Assembly: GCA_022385755.1 (NCBI GenBank)
Contig: MU278351.1
Location: 65,594 to 129,593, forward strand
Direction: 5' to 3'
Source of the DNA: Trametopsis cervina
Lineage: Eukaryota > Basidiomycota > Agaricomycetes > Polyporales > Irpicaceae
Length of the DNA: 64,000 nt
Part shown: one piece after another, positions 11,996 to 23,194 of the stretch
Position numbering within the stretch: position 1 is the stretch's first letter
Layout of the letters: each line of letters starts with the position of its first letter
Translations under genes and position numbers: made by a program
Notes under the pieces: generated by a model
Told to the model about the DNA's origin: nothing
The model's input: the letters and a program-made list of their open reading frames with translations, nothing else
The model's database searches: none

Positions 11996-13675
11996 TCATT
12001 GATTTGGGGCTAGTAGTTTCGTCCCCAGTATACCAACAAGGTCAGATCTCTCCCTAGTGCTCCCTGATGCCTTGGCATAGACTACTTCCGTTGAAACCCT
12101 GTCAAGGACAACGCACAAGCGATTCAACATGTCTCTCCTTGATTCCACAGTGGCAGCATCCTCGTCTGCGGTGCGCTCGTAGTCCACGAAGTCGCTGATC
12201 TGGAGCCTTTCCAGCATGTCAAAGAGTCCTTCTGACTTGAAGAGGAAGAACGCGGTATCTCGATGGGCGATGAGGTAAATTGCGAGATAGATCAATGGGA
12301 TAGCAGGATGTCGAGCAGAATGTAGCGTCGGAGACCACTGGCTGTCACAAAGGCGAGGGGAAAACGCCCTCAGGCGTTCGATGTCCTCTGGAGACGGGTC
12401 CAGGTTGGCATTTGGCTCTATGGCGCGCACGATGTAGTGAACAACCTCCGTCAGGATGACAGGGTCGCAGCCACCAGTTAACACTCTGGCAATCCCATGC
12501 AGCGGCCACGAGAACGGCAAAGACCCTTTCGCGTTCTCTAACAGCGGGAGAAAAGGCAGGTTGGCGTAACGCAGATATGTGTATAGTAAGAGTAGATGCT
12601 TAGGTGGTGTTTTGAGCCCGTCTGTTGGCTCAGGGAATAGGACCGCGAGCAGCATGGATCCTCGGTCCAAGGTGGGCTCAACCAATCGCTGAATGTCGTT
12701 CGGCTCAACGAACCTCTCGCGCAGAGACACAAGCACCTCCGTGAGAAAGAGGCGGAGTGCATCCACTGGGTCGGCTATGGGCTGCACCCCCAGCTCCGCA
12801 GCGTGTATGGTGACGAATGTTTCAGGATGTATCTGTCTAAATCAATCATTGTTCTCAGTATAAGGGATAAAAAGTGAGAAGAAAACTGCTTGCTGACCGT
12901 CTGGGGAGTCGAAACATGCGTTGAAAGAAATTGCACACCTCATCGAAGGGCCGCTTCATCAAAGCGTTCCGCAGACCTTCGGTTCGACCAGCACAGAGAT
13001 ACAACATCATCAGTTGCAAGAGTTCGTCAAGCGACTGCGCTTGGTCATATGGCCACGACCTTCTCGGGGTTTAGCCAAATGATGGATGCGATACGTGGAT
13101 ACGTACCTCAGAAATAGCAAAAGTTCGTCGCAAGCCTCCTCGATCCGAGTTTCGGACCTCTGAAGCTCATCTGGCCTCACTTTGCGAGGGTGGAAGAAGC
13201 AGGTCAGAGCAGTGTGATTCCGTAGGTGAAGGATGGTGTTCCGTAAATCAGTGTAGCGACTGGCGAACATCCGCACGAGGCCACTCCCTACGACAACATT
13301 TGAAGGCCCCGATATTACTTGGTTCTGTCCTGTTGATGTGAGAGCGAGGTCTGGTACAGAGCTCTTCTTCTTAGCATCTTGTTCCAGGGACGTGCCGACA
13401 ATGGTTGAGCTTTCTGAGGAAAGAGTTTCGCTGCGTGGGAAAGACTTGAGACTGGAAGACCGTTGCTGTTTCGCCAGTATACCCTGCTCTGGATCGTGAA
13501 CAGGTTCCGGGTGTTGTGGTGGGTGACTCCGCAGGGATGTAATATCACTGGCTGCTCCTGCCGCTGTCTGAGTTTCATCCAACGGGAAATGGTCCACACT
13601 CTCGTCGGCAAGGGTTGCGTCGTCTATTTCCTTCTCGGAGAAGGCAGCCATCTCAAAGCGAGCGGGTTGGTACAT
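11996..13675 (-). CDS. Uncharacterised conserved-looking protein, three exons
   Basis: The ATG is at 13675, with an alternative in-frame ATG at 13651. Exon 1 (to about 13103) encodes an acidic, Ser-rich disordered N-terminus followed by a helical stretch. Exon 2 (about 13034-12898) encodes a helical segment containing FDEVCNFFQRMFRLP. Exon 3 (12836-11996) encodes a long helical domain ending LLAPNQ. The junction of exon 1 to exon 2 is uncertain because the best donor by consensus breaks the frame, and a GTATCC donor keeps it. No domain is recognised and no membrane segment or catalytic motif is evident. The predicted length is about 510 residues. It is divergent from the next gene, with about 900 bp between them. 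Confidence 0.7.
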
Positions 13676-14571
13676 GGTAGGTCGCGGGAGAGGACATGCC
13701 CTATCGCGCCAAAGAGCACAATTGCATGGGTTATGAATAACCTATGCTCCCTTGCATCCGCGTTATCACAAGGTGAACAGATTGATAGTTGGTTCATCAA
13801 CCGGTCGCACCGCGAGCCTAATCGCCTACTAGGGAGCTGTGAGCATCATCCCGCACATAGAAATGGCAACTTGTACCTATACGCACAGCACAGTGCGTAG
13901 TAAGTCGAAACAAGTCTGTGCAGCGATTGCTGTGATAACAATGTCATCGTTGTGCCAATACACCAATGCATCGCCTCGCCTAAAAATGAGTTGATTGCCT
14001 CACGGCGTGAATAAGAATCGTTGCAAATGGCAGCCTGAGAGATTACAGGCCATATTCGATGGTCTCGTGTACCCGACGGTCGCGGTAAGTTGCAAACATT
14101 TCCTGTTCGGGACGCGATGATACCATCAAGTCGGAGCTCATCGCCTACGGCCCGTCCGGAGTTCCTGGACACGGTTCGCGCCAAACATCATCCTTCAGCC
14201 AGACCATCAACCACAGCTGGTACTCAATCGTTAACTCTCGAGACTTCAGACGATGAAAGACTGTTGTGCGAGGCAGTAGCCGCACTGACATGTGCCAGCA
14301 TCGCCATTCCACGATTGCCTCTGCCCCGCCTCACCATGCTATTACGTGCACCGCTTCATCCGCGTGCTTTGGAGATGTTGCTAGTCAGGGAATATACTAG
14401 CTAGTTTCAGAATATAATTCCACCTCCACGACCCGCCTTACGGAACCGGGCATATCGTCAAATAATATTCATTTCCTGACTCGACCTTGTCAATGCATTT
14501 CCCCTCGGGCGGACGCAGGCACGACAACATTGCACCTCTCATCTCTTACCTGCACCTGTAGACGCAGCGAG
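13676..14571. other. Divergent promoter region, no gene seen
   Basis: This is shared upstream sequence of two divergently transcribed genes. No supported exon or RNA gene was found. Short open frames on both strands lack any family resemblance. Confidence 0.4.
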
Positions 14572-15782
14572 ATGTATGGCCGTAGCCCTCCCCCACATGG
14601 ATACGCTGCCTCGCCAATGGCGTCTCCAACTTCTCAGCAGCAAGGGTATCCGCAGCAGGGATATCCGCCGCAGGGTTATCCAAATCCTCCGCAAGGCGTT
14701 AGATCTCCGGCACACCAGCATTCGTACTCATATAGCAGTCAAACGAGTGCCAGATCAGGAGGGTATACCCCTGTTAGCTTCGACAGTCCTGTCGGTCATG
14801 CGGATTCATTTTGGGGATGGTGAGTACAGATATTTGAGTGTCCTCTTGGGATTGACTCATGGCATCTCCTGCAGCCTTATCGATCCGACTACAGCACGTC
14901 CTACTGAAACATTCGCACGTCTCGTGGACGCCATGTTCTTTGCCCTCGACTCGCAATGCGACGTGCCCGGACTACGCCGGTCGGGGGTGATTGAGCCAGC
15001 CAAATATGGGTGGATGAGCATGAAGATGGACGGCGATCTTGTTGAAGTGCGCCGATTTCATGCCTTGGCATACCAAGCCCTGCTAAACCATTGGAAATAG
15101 GCACAGGCGGTACAGGACTATATACACACCCTCTACCCGCTCGCGTCGATCCCGACGCAATATCGTCCTGCGCCGAATGGTGGCACAGTGGGTTATATAT
15201 TTTTCTACTGTTGTACAAGTGCTGACGCGCTGTAGATCTCTGTCTTAGACCGAAGAGGTTGGCTGCATAACTGCGTCTTTGACGCGAAGGCAGACGCAGA
15301 CGATGCTTGGACAGTGAGTAATATCATGACAATCGTTAATTTGTGCATTTCGCTGACATTCGCGCCCACACCAGTGGTGGAACAAGGCCATCTCGGTGTT
15401 CAACCTCATCGACCCCGCAACATCCCATCCGTTCCCAACCCCCATACCGCGGTCAGCACTGCCGCTGCTCTCGGATGCTCACCTGTCGCGTGTATACCAC
15501 GATTGGCAGGCAGCTGTGGGCCAAGACATGAAGCGAAAGAGGGACGAGGCGGTCATAAACCAAGCGCTAGGCAGAGGCGTTGCTTCGCCCACAACATCTT
15601 ATGCGAACTACTTCAGTACGGTAGGGGCGGGAGCTCCAGGCGTTGGAACGGTCCCCAGTGCCCCTGCTGCAAGCAGTGGAGGATCATCGCATGCTACGAC
15701 CACAGACGCTGTCACTGCTGTGGCGTCCCTCGCTAACACGACTTTGGGCTTTATCACTGGCGGTGGATTTAGCGGATTCTAA
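14572..15782 (+). CDS. DUF7514-like fungal protein with Q/G/Y/P-rich N-terminus
   Basis: The ATG at 14572 opens an exon (to 14819) encoding a disordered Pro/Gln/Tyr-rich tail with consecutive QGYP-type repeats. The next exon starts at 14875 with LIDPTTARPTETFARLVDAM. Later exons include 15236-15313 (VLDRRGWLHNCVFDA) and 15375-15782 (WWNKAISVFNLIDP ... IPRSALP, then a Ser/Ala/Thr-rich tail to the stop). The order, a DxxTxxPTxxFxxLLDA start, a central VIEP segment, an LDRRG block and a PIPRxxLP block, resembles the fungal DUF7514 domain, whose function is unknown. Middle splice sites between about 15050 and 15235 are not settled: a short exon near 15110-15190 is likely. The low-complexity N-terminus suggests a condensate-prone or membrane-trafficking role, but that is inference. 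Confidence 0.65.
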
Positions 15783-17020
15783 GTGTCGGGTCTTTTTCTT
15801 CATGAAATCTATGATTGAACTAGAAGTATGTACTGCGTAAAATGAGCTGGACTGTAACACAATACTGTACTATTACTTTGGAATGATTTTTAAATTAGGG
15901 CATGCCTATTCCCAGCCAGTACTCCCAGGCACCCAGCAGTGCGCGCTGGTCGTCGGAGTTGAAATTCGCTGGCCAGCAATCTACGTCCAACACCAAATCA
16001 GAGATTCCTTGACTCCATGCTCTGTTATAGCAAGCACGAACGACAATCAACTTATTCGACGCGTAGTGAGCACTGCCGATGCCAGTTTCTAAGCCTACAA
16101 GATACACGCCCACTCCTATGATGGATCATTCGCAGCGTTTACATGGCCAATGACATCCAACAAGATAATCTAGGAGGACCTCAGGCTAAATGTTGTGTTG
16201 GTGTCCGTGAACATGTGGTAGCCGACATGAATAAGTAATCATAAGATGTTCGGGTACAAAACAGCTGTTTGTGTTTTTCTTCGTGAGCCCAAGTCCGGCT
16301 CATCATGATGTAGCTGCTTGGCGACCGGATAGCAAGGACTCATTTTGCGTCCGAGACGGCCGAGCACAGGCATAACAGCACATTGTGAGTTTTAGCTGCA
16401 GGCGATGAGGAATGAAAAACGCGAACACAAGATAGACAATATAATTGCGCGGTTCTCTTACCCACAAGTAACGCATGCTCCAGTGCATTGAAAGAGAACC
16501 TGCCAGGCTATGGCTGAATGAGCTCCGCCACCCCCAAGGCGGTTCACGCAGGGCCGCGGTCCCAGACTAGCTCGCTCTTCTTGGCACAATGTATGGAAGG
16601 TCGACTACCGTTGAGTAGTCACTACAGTCTTCTTAATTGAGATAGCGCATGGACAACTATCACGGAGACGTCCGAGGGAGGACTGTATTCACACTCGCAA
16701 CGATCTTCCAGCCGTCCCAGGTGCTCTGTGCCCCGGGAAAGCCTAAGGCGGAGTACGACCGCAGGCTTTAAGGATGCTAATAAGGAGGCCGCGGCGCTGT
16801 GTAGAGGTCCCTCCTAAACACACGACGGGCGTGTCGTGTTTCCAATTGCTAAACAAACGTGGCGAAAGGTATGTCGGCATCCATCATCGGGACTTCCATT
16901 ACGGAAACGCAAGATAGCATTAAGTTTGAGTTCACATCGTCACGATCGTGTAAAGCGTCCTGGTGAGTCCCGGCGCTGATACCGGGCGCGGTGAGAAGGG
17001 CAGGCCGTGGTTGTATGTCA
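15783..17020. other. Intergenic region, no supported gene
   Basis: A minus-strand frame at 16113-15895 ends in a coherent but unrecognised stretch (FNSDDQRALLGAWEYWLG). Without a start, splice context or family match I do not call it. No RNA gene was seen. Confidence 0.35.
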
Positions 17021-17834
17021 TCAGTGATATGAGCTTGGGCAGCTCGGTCGCTTTGCTATGGAGGCCGTCGGGGAAAATGCACGGGGTTCCACTGGCTCCG
17101 CGGGAAGCACCGACGCAGCAATACGTGCAAGAATAGGATCACTGAGTGAGTAAGTTGTGGACAGCGCCGATATTGTAGCTGTCTTCATGTGATCATCCCA
17201 CACACGAACGCGCCGAGTTGACGTCTCAGAATCTGTAACGAGTTGTACAGAATTACTGATCATCCAACATCATAGAACGCTGTACATACGCTCATGGTGC
17301 TGGAAGTTGAGCAGATGGGCAACTCCATATGGATGTGGGTGGTCTTTGCACGCCGAATTGATAAGTATCTTATACCGGTGGGTGGCGCAAACCTTTCCGT
17401 TTCGTCTTGTCGAGAAAAGAGCTTAACTTCGACGATTCAGATAGCGCCGGGAAGCTGTAAGGTGATATGTGTCAGAACGGGTACACATATGTCAAAGGAA
17501 GAGAGTTTCAGTAAGATAACGAGAGGTGACCTATGGCAGAGGTGGTACAGCGGTTTAAGATGAAGGGGCTTGCGGGAAGATACTGGATGGACAGTCTAGG
17601 ATTGCCGCGTATGTTTCTTGCGTTCATTTCCGAGAAGCATATCCCGTTACCGGGCACAGGATACACCCTTGCGGAAGGACGTCGTTTGATGACCGATGTG
17701 GGAGAACAATTCAGCTTATGCTGCATATTATGCCATAAAACCGTAAATCGCATTATGTACAGCACGAGTTCTAGCGTACAACCAGAGTTCGGCTGGAGAA
17801 AGTCGACGGAAAGCTGTGTTTTCCGCGATGTCAC
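17021..17834 (-). other. Possible uncharacterised multi-exon gene or relic
   Basis: Coherent minus-strand coding-like stretches occur at about 17834-17508, 17440-17290 (RYLSIRRAKTTHIHME followed by a GTATGT donor near 17286) and 17263-17021. An in-frame stop lies between the first two pieces, and no start or domain can be assigned. It could be a real lineage-specific gene or a decayed one. Confidence 0.25.
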
Positions 17835-18022
17835 AGCTGGCTGGTGAAGTGCTGTGACACAATTGTGACAGTATGATTCGTTGTGTGAAGTGCTTACATA
17901 ATGTTTGATGAGCTGCTGTGTATGGCTGTGGAGGTTCGAACTCCGCTAAAAGACCGCTTCCGTATCGCCCTCGACGACGTCGACCACCTCTTTCACGACC
18001 CCACTCACTATTCATACACAAC

Positions 18023-18826
18023 ATGGCTGAAATTCGTAGGAAGCTTGTAATCGTTGGTGATGGTGCTTGCGGAAAGGTAAGTGTCACTCATCTCTTGCGC
18101 GACTGACTCACTGACTCCTTTCCAGACTTGCTTGTTGATTGTGTTCTCGAAAGGCACATTCCCTGAGGTGCGCACTGTCCGAGTCCGGCGTGTTGCCCGC
18201 ATCGTCTAATCCTACCCTTACGTTTAGGTCTACGTTCCTACTGTGTTCGAGAACTACGTCGCGGACGTCGAGGTTGACGGAAAGCATGTTGAGCTGGCGT
18301 TGTGGGATACGGCCGGCCAGGAGGACTATGATCGTTTGCGACCACTCTCATACCCCGACTCTCATGTCATTCTCATTTGCTTCGCTGTCGACTCCCCTGA
18401 TTCCTTGGACAACGTACAGGAGAAGGCACGTGGTTTTGGCGTTGAGCTGCGGAACAGGTGCTAACTTCACTGCAGTGGATTTCAGAAGTCATGCACTTCT
18501 GCCCCGGCCTCCCCATCCTGCTTGTTGGCTGCAAGAAGGATTTGAGACGTGACCCGAGAGTCATTGAGGAGCTGCGCAAGACAAACCAGCGTCCTGTGAC
18601 CCCCGAGGAGGTACGTCGCAATGCGCATAGCTTGGTTTGCGTGAAGTAACAATAGCTGTGCAAATAGGGTATGGCTGTTGCTCAGAAGATCGGCGCGAGA
18701 CACTACCTCGAGTGCTCCGCCAAGACTGGCGAAGGCGTGCGAGAAGTCTTCCAGTATGCCACTCGCGCTGCTCTGCTATCCAGGCCGAAGGGTGGCAAGA
18801 AGCACCACAGCTGCCTCGTTCTGTAG
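18023..18826 (+). CDS. rho1: Rho1 small GTPase
   Basis: Rho-family GTPase that in fungi activates beta-1,3-glucan synthase and the cell-wall integrity kinase Pkc1 at the plasma membrane. Five exons join in frame: 18023-18076, 18126-18167, 18228-18425, 18476-18610 and 18668-18826, giving 195 residues, the usual Rho1 length. Visible motifs are P-loop GDGACGK (12-18), effector region with Thr37 (YVPTVFENY), DTAGQE with Gln63, the Rho insert helix region and [10 protein letters not shown]. The C-terminal box is CLVL (Cys192), and the final Leu predicts geranylgeranylation. A lysine-rich stretch precedes the box. Intron 3 (18426-18475) has a GC donor, a CTAAC branch site and a CAG acceptor, and no GT donor keeps the frame. 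A pyrimidine-rich tract precedes the ATG. Identity is firm. Confidence 0.96.
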
Positions 18827-19340
18827 AGAATCCGTGCACAGAAGAATATCTGTTGGAACTGGCTTTCTGCATTGCAAAGCATAACCCATACCCTGCGGAT
18901 TTTCATGATATTAGTCTAGCCTACCTCCACTTTTCGCGTCGCGGTCCGCGTGCAGCTGCGGGCATGCCCGCCATCGCCTCCTTGACTTTCCCATCTTTTG
19001 TTCTTCGTTTTTCGTCGTCTTTCTCTTTCGCATCTCTCCATTTGTAAGTACGATATAAGCATGAGTGGATGATACACTGTTTGCGGCCATGAAGCTCTCT
19101 GAAAGACAGCAGTTGTGAGCAGATGCGACGTGTCCTGTGGACCGCTACTCGTCTCATCTTCAAATTATTACGTAAGCGGGTGTATGTTGGCGGATGTTGA
19201 CCTCACCTTTCGCTCTCACTCGGCTTGCACTCTTCGTCCACAGCCGCGAATTCTACCATACAACACCGTCATATTTATAAGGAGGTAGTGTTGATACATT
19301 TTCCCCTCAGGTCCAATCAAGAGCTCACCAGTTCACAGTC

Positions 19341-20987
19341 ATGTCATCCTATGCACGGCAGTCACAGGCTTCCCCGTCGATTAGTCTCGAAAAGGGCGCG
19401 TACCGTATGCGCGCACCGAGGCGCAACGTTGCAGAGAGTTCCCCATTGCGACGGCGCACAAACTCACGCGTCGTGAAAGAACCACCGATGTTACGTTACG
19501 AGAAACAGATGGCCATCCTCGTCGTCTTCCTCATATGCGCGACCATGACCTCCTTCGGCGCAGCGTATTACCTCTTCACAACCAGGTGGGATAAAGCCAC
19601 CCCTCCTCCGCGAACCTGGTCTTCTGACAATACGCTTGGACTTCAAGTAATCGACTTTAACTCGGAGACGGACCTCCCCGAATCCTGGCTCTCTCGCATC
19701 TCGTCTTCTGGGTCTGATGAGAAGTACCTTGCATACCTGCCGCACAGCGGCTTCCATAATCAACGTATCGCTTTCGAAAACGCTCTTGTGCTGTCCCGCT
19801 TGTTGAATCGAACTTTACTCATTCCTCCTGTGCGCCTGGGCAACGAGTTCCAGTACTATGCCCCGTTCGATGTGCTGCAGCAAATGCTCATACAAGCCGA
19901 CAAACGTAACTGGCGGCATTGTGGTATCGTCGCAAGCGATGATGCTCCTGAGGGGTGTGTGGCCTCTCTTGGATATACGCATGTACCCTGGGACTGGTTG
20001 GTCGACCTCTCGGAAGTACGACATCATCAACATCTGTTGCCACGCTGGAATTTTACCGACGAGTGGCTGCAAGATGCGCTGGACATTGGTTCAGATGATA
20101 TGTTTGTTTTAGCAGACTCATCTCGGGATATGTATGGCTTTCAAGACTTCATATCTCTCTCAGACTTCCCTGCACGCAAATACCAATACATGATCCACCT
20201 GTCTACTCTTGCACTTCGAGAGGAGCGACTCATACAGCTAGGCACCCTGTTCGGTTCTTCTCGTCTCCATCTCCGCAATCTGTACAATCTCAATACACGA
20301 AAATCCATCCGACAAAGTATGGCGCACCTGCATCCCCACTTGGTCGATATGGCCTCCTCTATCCAGCAGCGTCTTGGGAGCTTCTACCTGGGCGCGCATG
20401 TCCGTTTAGGCGACGGAATCTTTGAAGAAAACGCACGCAGGAACTCTAGACTCGTCTGGTGGAAGCTGGTACACGACATTCTCGGATTTTCCATACAAGA
20501 AACTCTCGCGATTGAACGCCGCTTTTCTGACGACGAGCTCGGCTATCTGAAGCCCCCTGCCGACTTACCTCTCGAATGGGAACTGCAGACTCTTCCCTTG
20601 GACCCACAAGTGCACATGCCCCTGGCAAAGCGCGCTTGCAAAGGCAATCCACATGCTGCTCAGGATCTCGCGGCCCTCAACACTCCGTTGTTTGTCTCAT
20701 CCGACGCCTCAGTTCCTGAGGATAATCTGTACCTTAGTATATTCCTGCGCACTTTCCCTTGCATCTTCTTTCTCTCCGACTTTCCTGACATCACTGCTTC
20801 CTTGGATACTTGGCAAAGCTCGGTAGATGGACTATTACTCAAGCCTTTCTTGCTGCCCTTCGTGGATGCGCTAGTTGCGTCAAGAGCGCAAAGAGTGGTT
20901 GGTACGGAAGGCAGCACGTACAGCCGATTCGTCGAAGATGTGCTGTGGCGAACCTATCATGGCCAGGATATTGCACAGAAAGGATGA
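19341..20987 (+). CDS. Type II membrane protein, GDP-fucose protein O-fucosyltransferase-like
   Basis: Single-exon gene of 548 codons. The N-terminal cytosolic tail is basic (about 55 residues) and is followed by one hydrophobic segment at about 56-79 and a long lumenal part, the topology of a Golgi glycosyltransferase. The block YLPHSGFHNQRIAFENALVL with LLNRTLLIPPV resembles the N-terminal nucleotide-binding motif of the O-fucosyltransferase superfamily (GxxNQ...A...A..LNRTL..P). YLGAHVRLGDG (about residue 350) matches the second conserved strand HxRxGD. The tail has a loop with LFVSSDA and TEGSTYSRFVEDV, like the C-terminal donor-binding region. Fungi contain many such proteins with unproved donors and acceptors, so sugar and target are unknown. 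The start at 19341 is the first ATG and is followed by an Arg-rich tail. Confidence 0.8.
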   Translation: MSSYARQSQASPSISLEKGAYRMRAPRRNVAESSPLRRRTNSRVVKEPPMLRYEKQMAILVVFLICATMTSFGAAYYLFTTRWDKATPPPRTWSSDNTLGLQVIDFNSETDLPESWLSRISSSGSDEKYLAYLPHSGFHNQRIAFENALVLSRLLNRTLLIPPVRLGNEFQYYAPFDVLQQMLIQADKRNWRHCGIVASDDAPEGCVASLGYTHVPWDWLVDLSEVRHHQHLLPRWNFTDEWLQDALDIGSDDMFVLADSSRDMYGFQDFISLSDFPARKYQYMIHLSTLALREERLIQLGTLFGSSRLHLRNLYNLNTRKSIRQSMAHLHPHLVDMASSIQQRLGSFYLGAHVRLGDGIFEENARRNSRLVWWKLVHDILGFSIQETLAIERRFSDDELGYLKPPADLPLEWELQTLPLDPQVHMPLAKRACKGNPHAAQDLAALNTPLFVSSDASVPEDNLYLSIFLRTFPCIFFLSDFPDITASLDTWQSSVDGLLLKPFLLPFVDALVASRAQRVVGTEGSTYSRFVEDVLWRTYHGQDIAQKG

Positions 20988-21759
20988 ATTGATTGTCCTC
21001 CTGCTGAAGTTATTGGCAACATTGAGGTGCTCGACGATCCTCGGTGCCCAGCTAATCATGGATTCATGACCGCAGCTACAGCGAAGGTCTCATTCAGGAG
21101 GCCCTTCGACGAAGCCCTTGTTCCTAGCAATGTATTTCATGCAACCAGGTTTCCCATTTCGAGTCTCAACGAGATCACAGTATGATGAGGGCTGATGCAC
21201 AGCTAGCTGCTATTATTCACGTCTGCCGCCACAACCTGCGGTGGGCATTGCTCCACCGTTAACGTCAAAGGCAATCTCATAGACTTTTCCGGTATTATCA
21301 GCGAGACGCAACCTTCGACGCCAAAGACCGTAACGCTCCCGGTAGGCAACATCGGGGGTTGAATCAGAGGACTGAGGTTTTTTTGTAAGTCAAAAGAACA
21401 GACAGTCCGAGTGTATATAAACCTCGATACAAAAATGCTACTATCATACAGTGATATACATGTGGTTATGTGGAACGCGTACAGTTCGAAGTGGCCGTCA
21501 TTACAGGTAAGATACGAATATTCATGACGAAGGGGTACAGTGTCCTTCGATCGTACGAACCAGCTAGTCGTTATACAATAATACACGGAAATTCATCCCG
21601 GCTGCCTTCGTGAAATTAAACGGGGACTCGCTACATGCTACAGCCGGATGGCACTGGTAGATGGCGCATATGGATCAACAATGGCAGGGGAGCTGTCCCG
21701 AGAGCTCGAAGCACGGCGCCGTACGCGACGCTTCTTCATCTTGCCTGGACGAAACATAT
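20988..21759. other. Intergenic region, no supported gene
   Basis: A minus-strand frame ending at 21203 reads coherently over its last 60 codons (QPPMLPTGSVTVFGVEG) and could be a terminal exon. No upstream exon or family match was found, so it is not called. Confidence 0.35.
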
Positions 21760-22236
21760 TCAGAACAGGTCTGCTTGCTTAAAATTGAACAACATCTCAC
21801 GTTTACGAGGGGCCGAGGATTCAGGCGCAGAATCTGTTTCGTCCTGGGCATGGGCTATAGAGTCCCATTCGGGCGTGGAGGACAGCTGAGGCGGGCACTT
21901 GCCACAGGTACATTTCCTCGTGAGGTCCATGCTCATACATCTTCCGCACGCACACCGCGCAACGCCTCGTTTCAGCGCCCAATACTCCTCCCTGATTCGG
22001 GGCACCTCAGACACGTAGGACTGACGGCGGCTCATTTGAACAGCGGTAGGTACCGTCGGAGGGAGTAGAGCGTATTTGTCCATGGCATGTTCGAACGCAA
22101 GTGCAGCAACTCGCATGCAATGACTAGAGTCGGAGAAGCCGGCCGCTTCGAAATACGCAGTGACGGCGTTCTGTACACTGAGAGGCTTGTTCGATGCTAA
22201 GAGGCTGCTAAGGGCTAGCTCGAGAGTTGTGGTCAT
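21760..22236 (-). CDS. Small hypothetical protein with a Cys cluster
   Basis: Uninterrupted ORF of 158 codons from the ATG at 22236. The N-terminal half is helical and Ala/Leu-rich. A compact cysteine cluster CACGRC...CTCGKC (about residues 90-110) could bind zinc. The C-terminal tail is acidic and Ser-rich and ends in a KRE-rich patch. I recognise no family. It lies tail-to-tail with the fucosyltransferase-like gene and shares about 960 bp upstream with the M16 peptidase. Confidence 0.55.
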   Translation of the reverse strand: MTTTLELALSSLLASNKPLSVQNAVTAYFEAAGFSDSSHCMRVAALAFEHAMDKYALLPPTVPTAVQMSRRQSYVSEVPRIREEYWALKRGVARCACGRCMSMDLTRKCTCGKCPPQLSSTPEWDSIAHAQDETDSAPESSAPRKREMLFNFKQADLF

Positions 22237-23029
22237 ATTGCAGGAGGGAGATGCAAGATTACGCTCAGTGGCAGATTAGGGAGATAAAGGGAGCATAACA
22301 AGGGGGAAGAGATGCTCACGACCCGACAGGTATTTATATGTATCCGCCTTGGGGCCCCATCATCGGGAATGAGGACTTGTCGTGTACAAGAACAAAGAGC
22401 CACAGTCAAAAGAGCGGCTCGAGCATGTCGTTAGAGACGACTTCATGTCTATGTTTATCATCGAGCACAGCAGCAGAAATGCAAAAGAATGGCGAGTCTT
22501 ACAATTGTCGTGGCCCGTTGGACGCTATGCAAATCTTTCGAAAGATGGCGCACTGGCACGACAGTAGCAGCTGCGTCGACGTGAGAGGTACTCGCAGGCG
22601 TCAAAGGAAACCGGGACGGTGTCGACCTGTGTAACGCTGTAACGTGTGACATATGGACTCTTCTCTGCATACTGTGCGCGATATCGTACAGTTAATGAAA
22701 CAAGGTGTTGTGTCCTTTATTCTGTCATTCTCCAATTTCTACACTTGAGAAGCCCCTTTGCCTGACTACGATGCATACAGCGTGTGTCTTGCAATTCTCG
22801 TAACGAGTGATTCCGGGGGTTTCTGGTCCCCGGACACCCCTCGGTCTTGTTTGTGTTAAGTTACTTGCCTCGTCTACTACTGTCCTTCGGCAGCATAAAT
22901 TGTGAATGTACTTCCTCTAAGGTACGTCTCATTTATCAATGGGTTGTCCAGGTATGATAACGCCTGATGATGCGTAATTACGGCTATACTCGTAGTTGTT
23001 GATACTTTGGTGCCAATGTTGGGTTTGTG
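22237..23029. other. Divergent promoter region, no gene seen
   Basis: Upstream region of the small Cys-cluster ORF and of the M16 peptidase. It is AT-rich in the middle (about 22680-22760). No supported exon or RNA gene was found. Confidence 0.4.
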
Positions 23030-23194
23030 ATGCTGAGTCTGGTACGGCTAGTCGCATGCACTCGTTCAACCAACACATCGACGATTTCGCATGTACAAAG
23101 GCTGATATCTCGCGATAGAATACGATTATTTACAGCTCCCGCTCACACGAATACCACCCGTTCGACAACTTCGACCCCGCAAACTGTAATCAAG

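Noticed and set aside
17925..17945. GGTTCGAACTCC, a box B-like word hinting at a tRNA
   Set aside because: No matching A box, acceptor stem or anticodon arm could be folded upstream.
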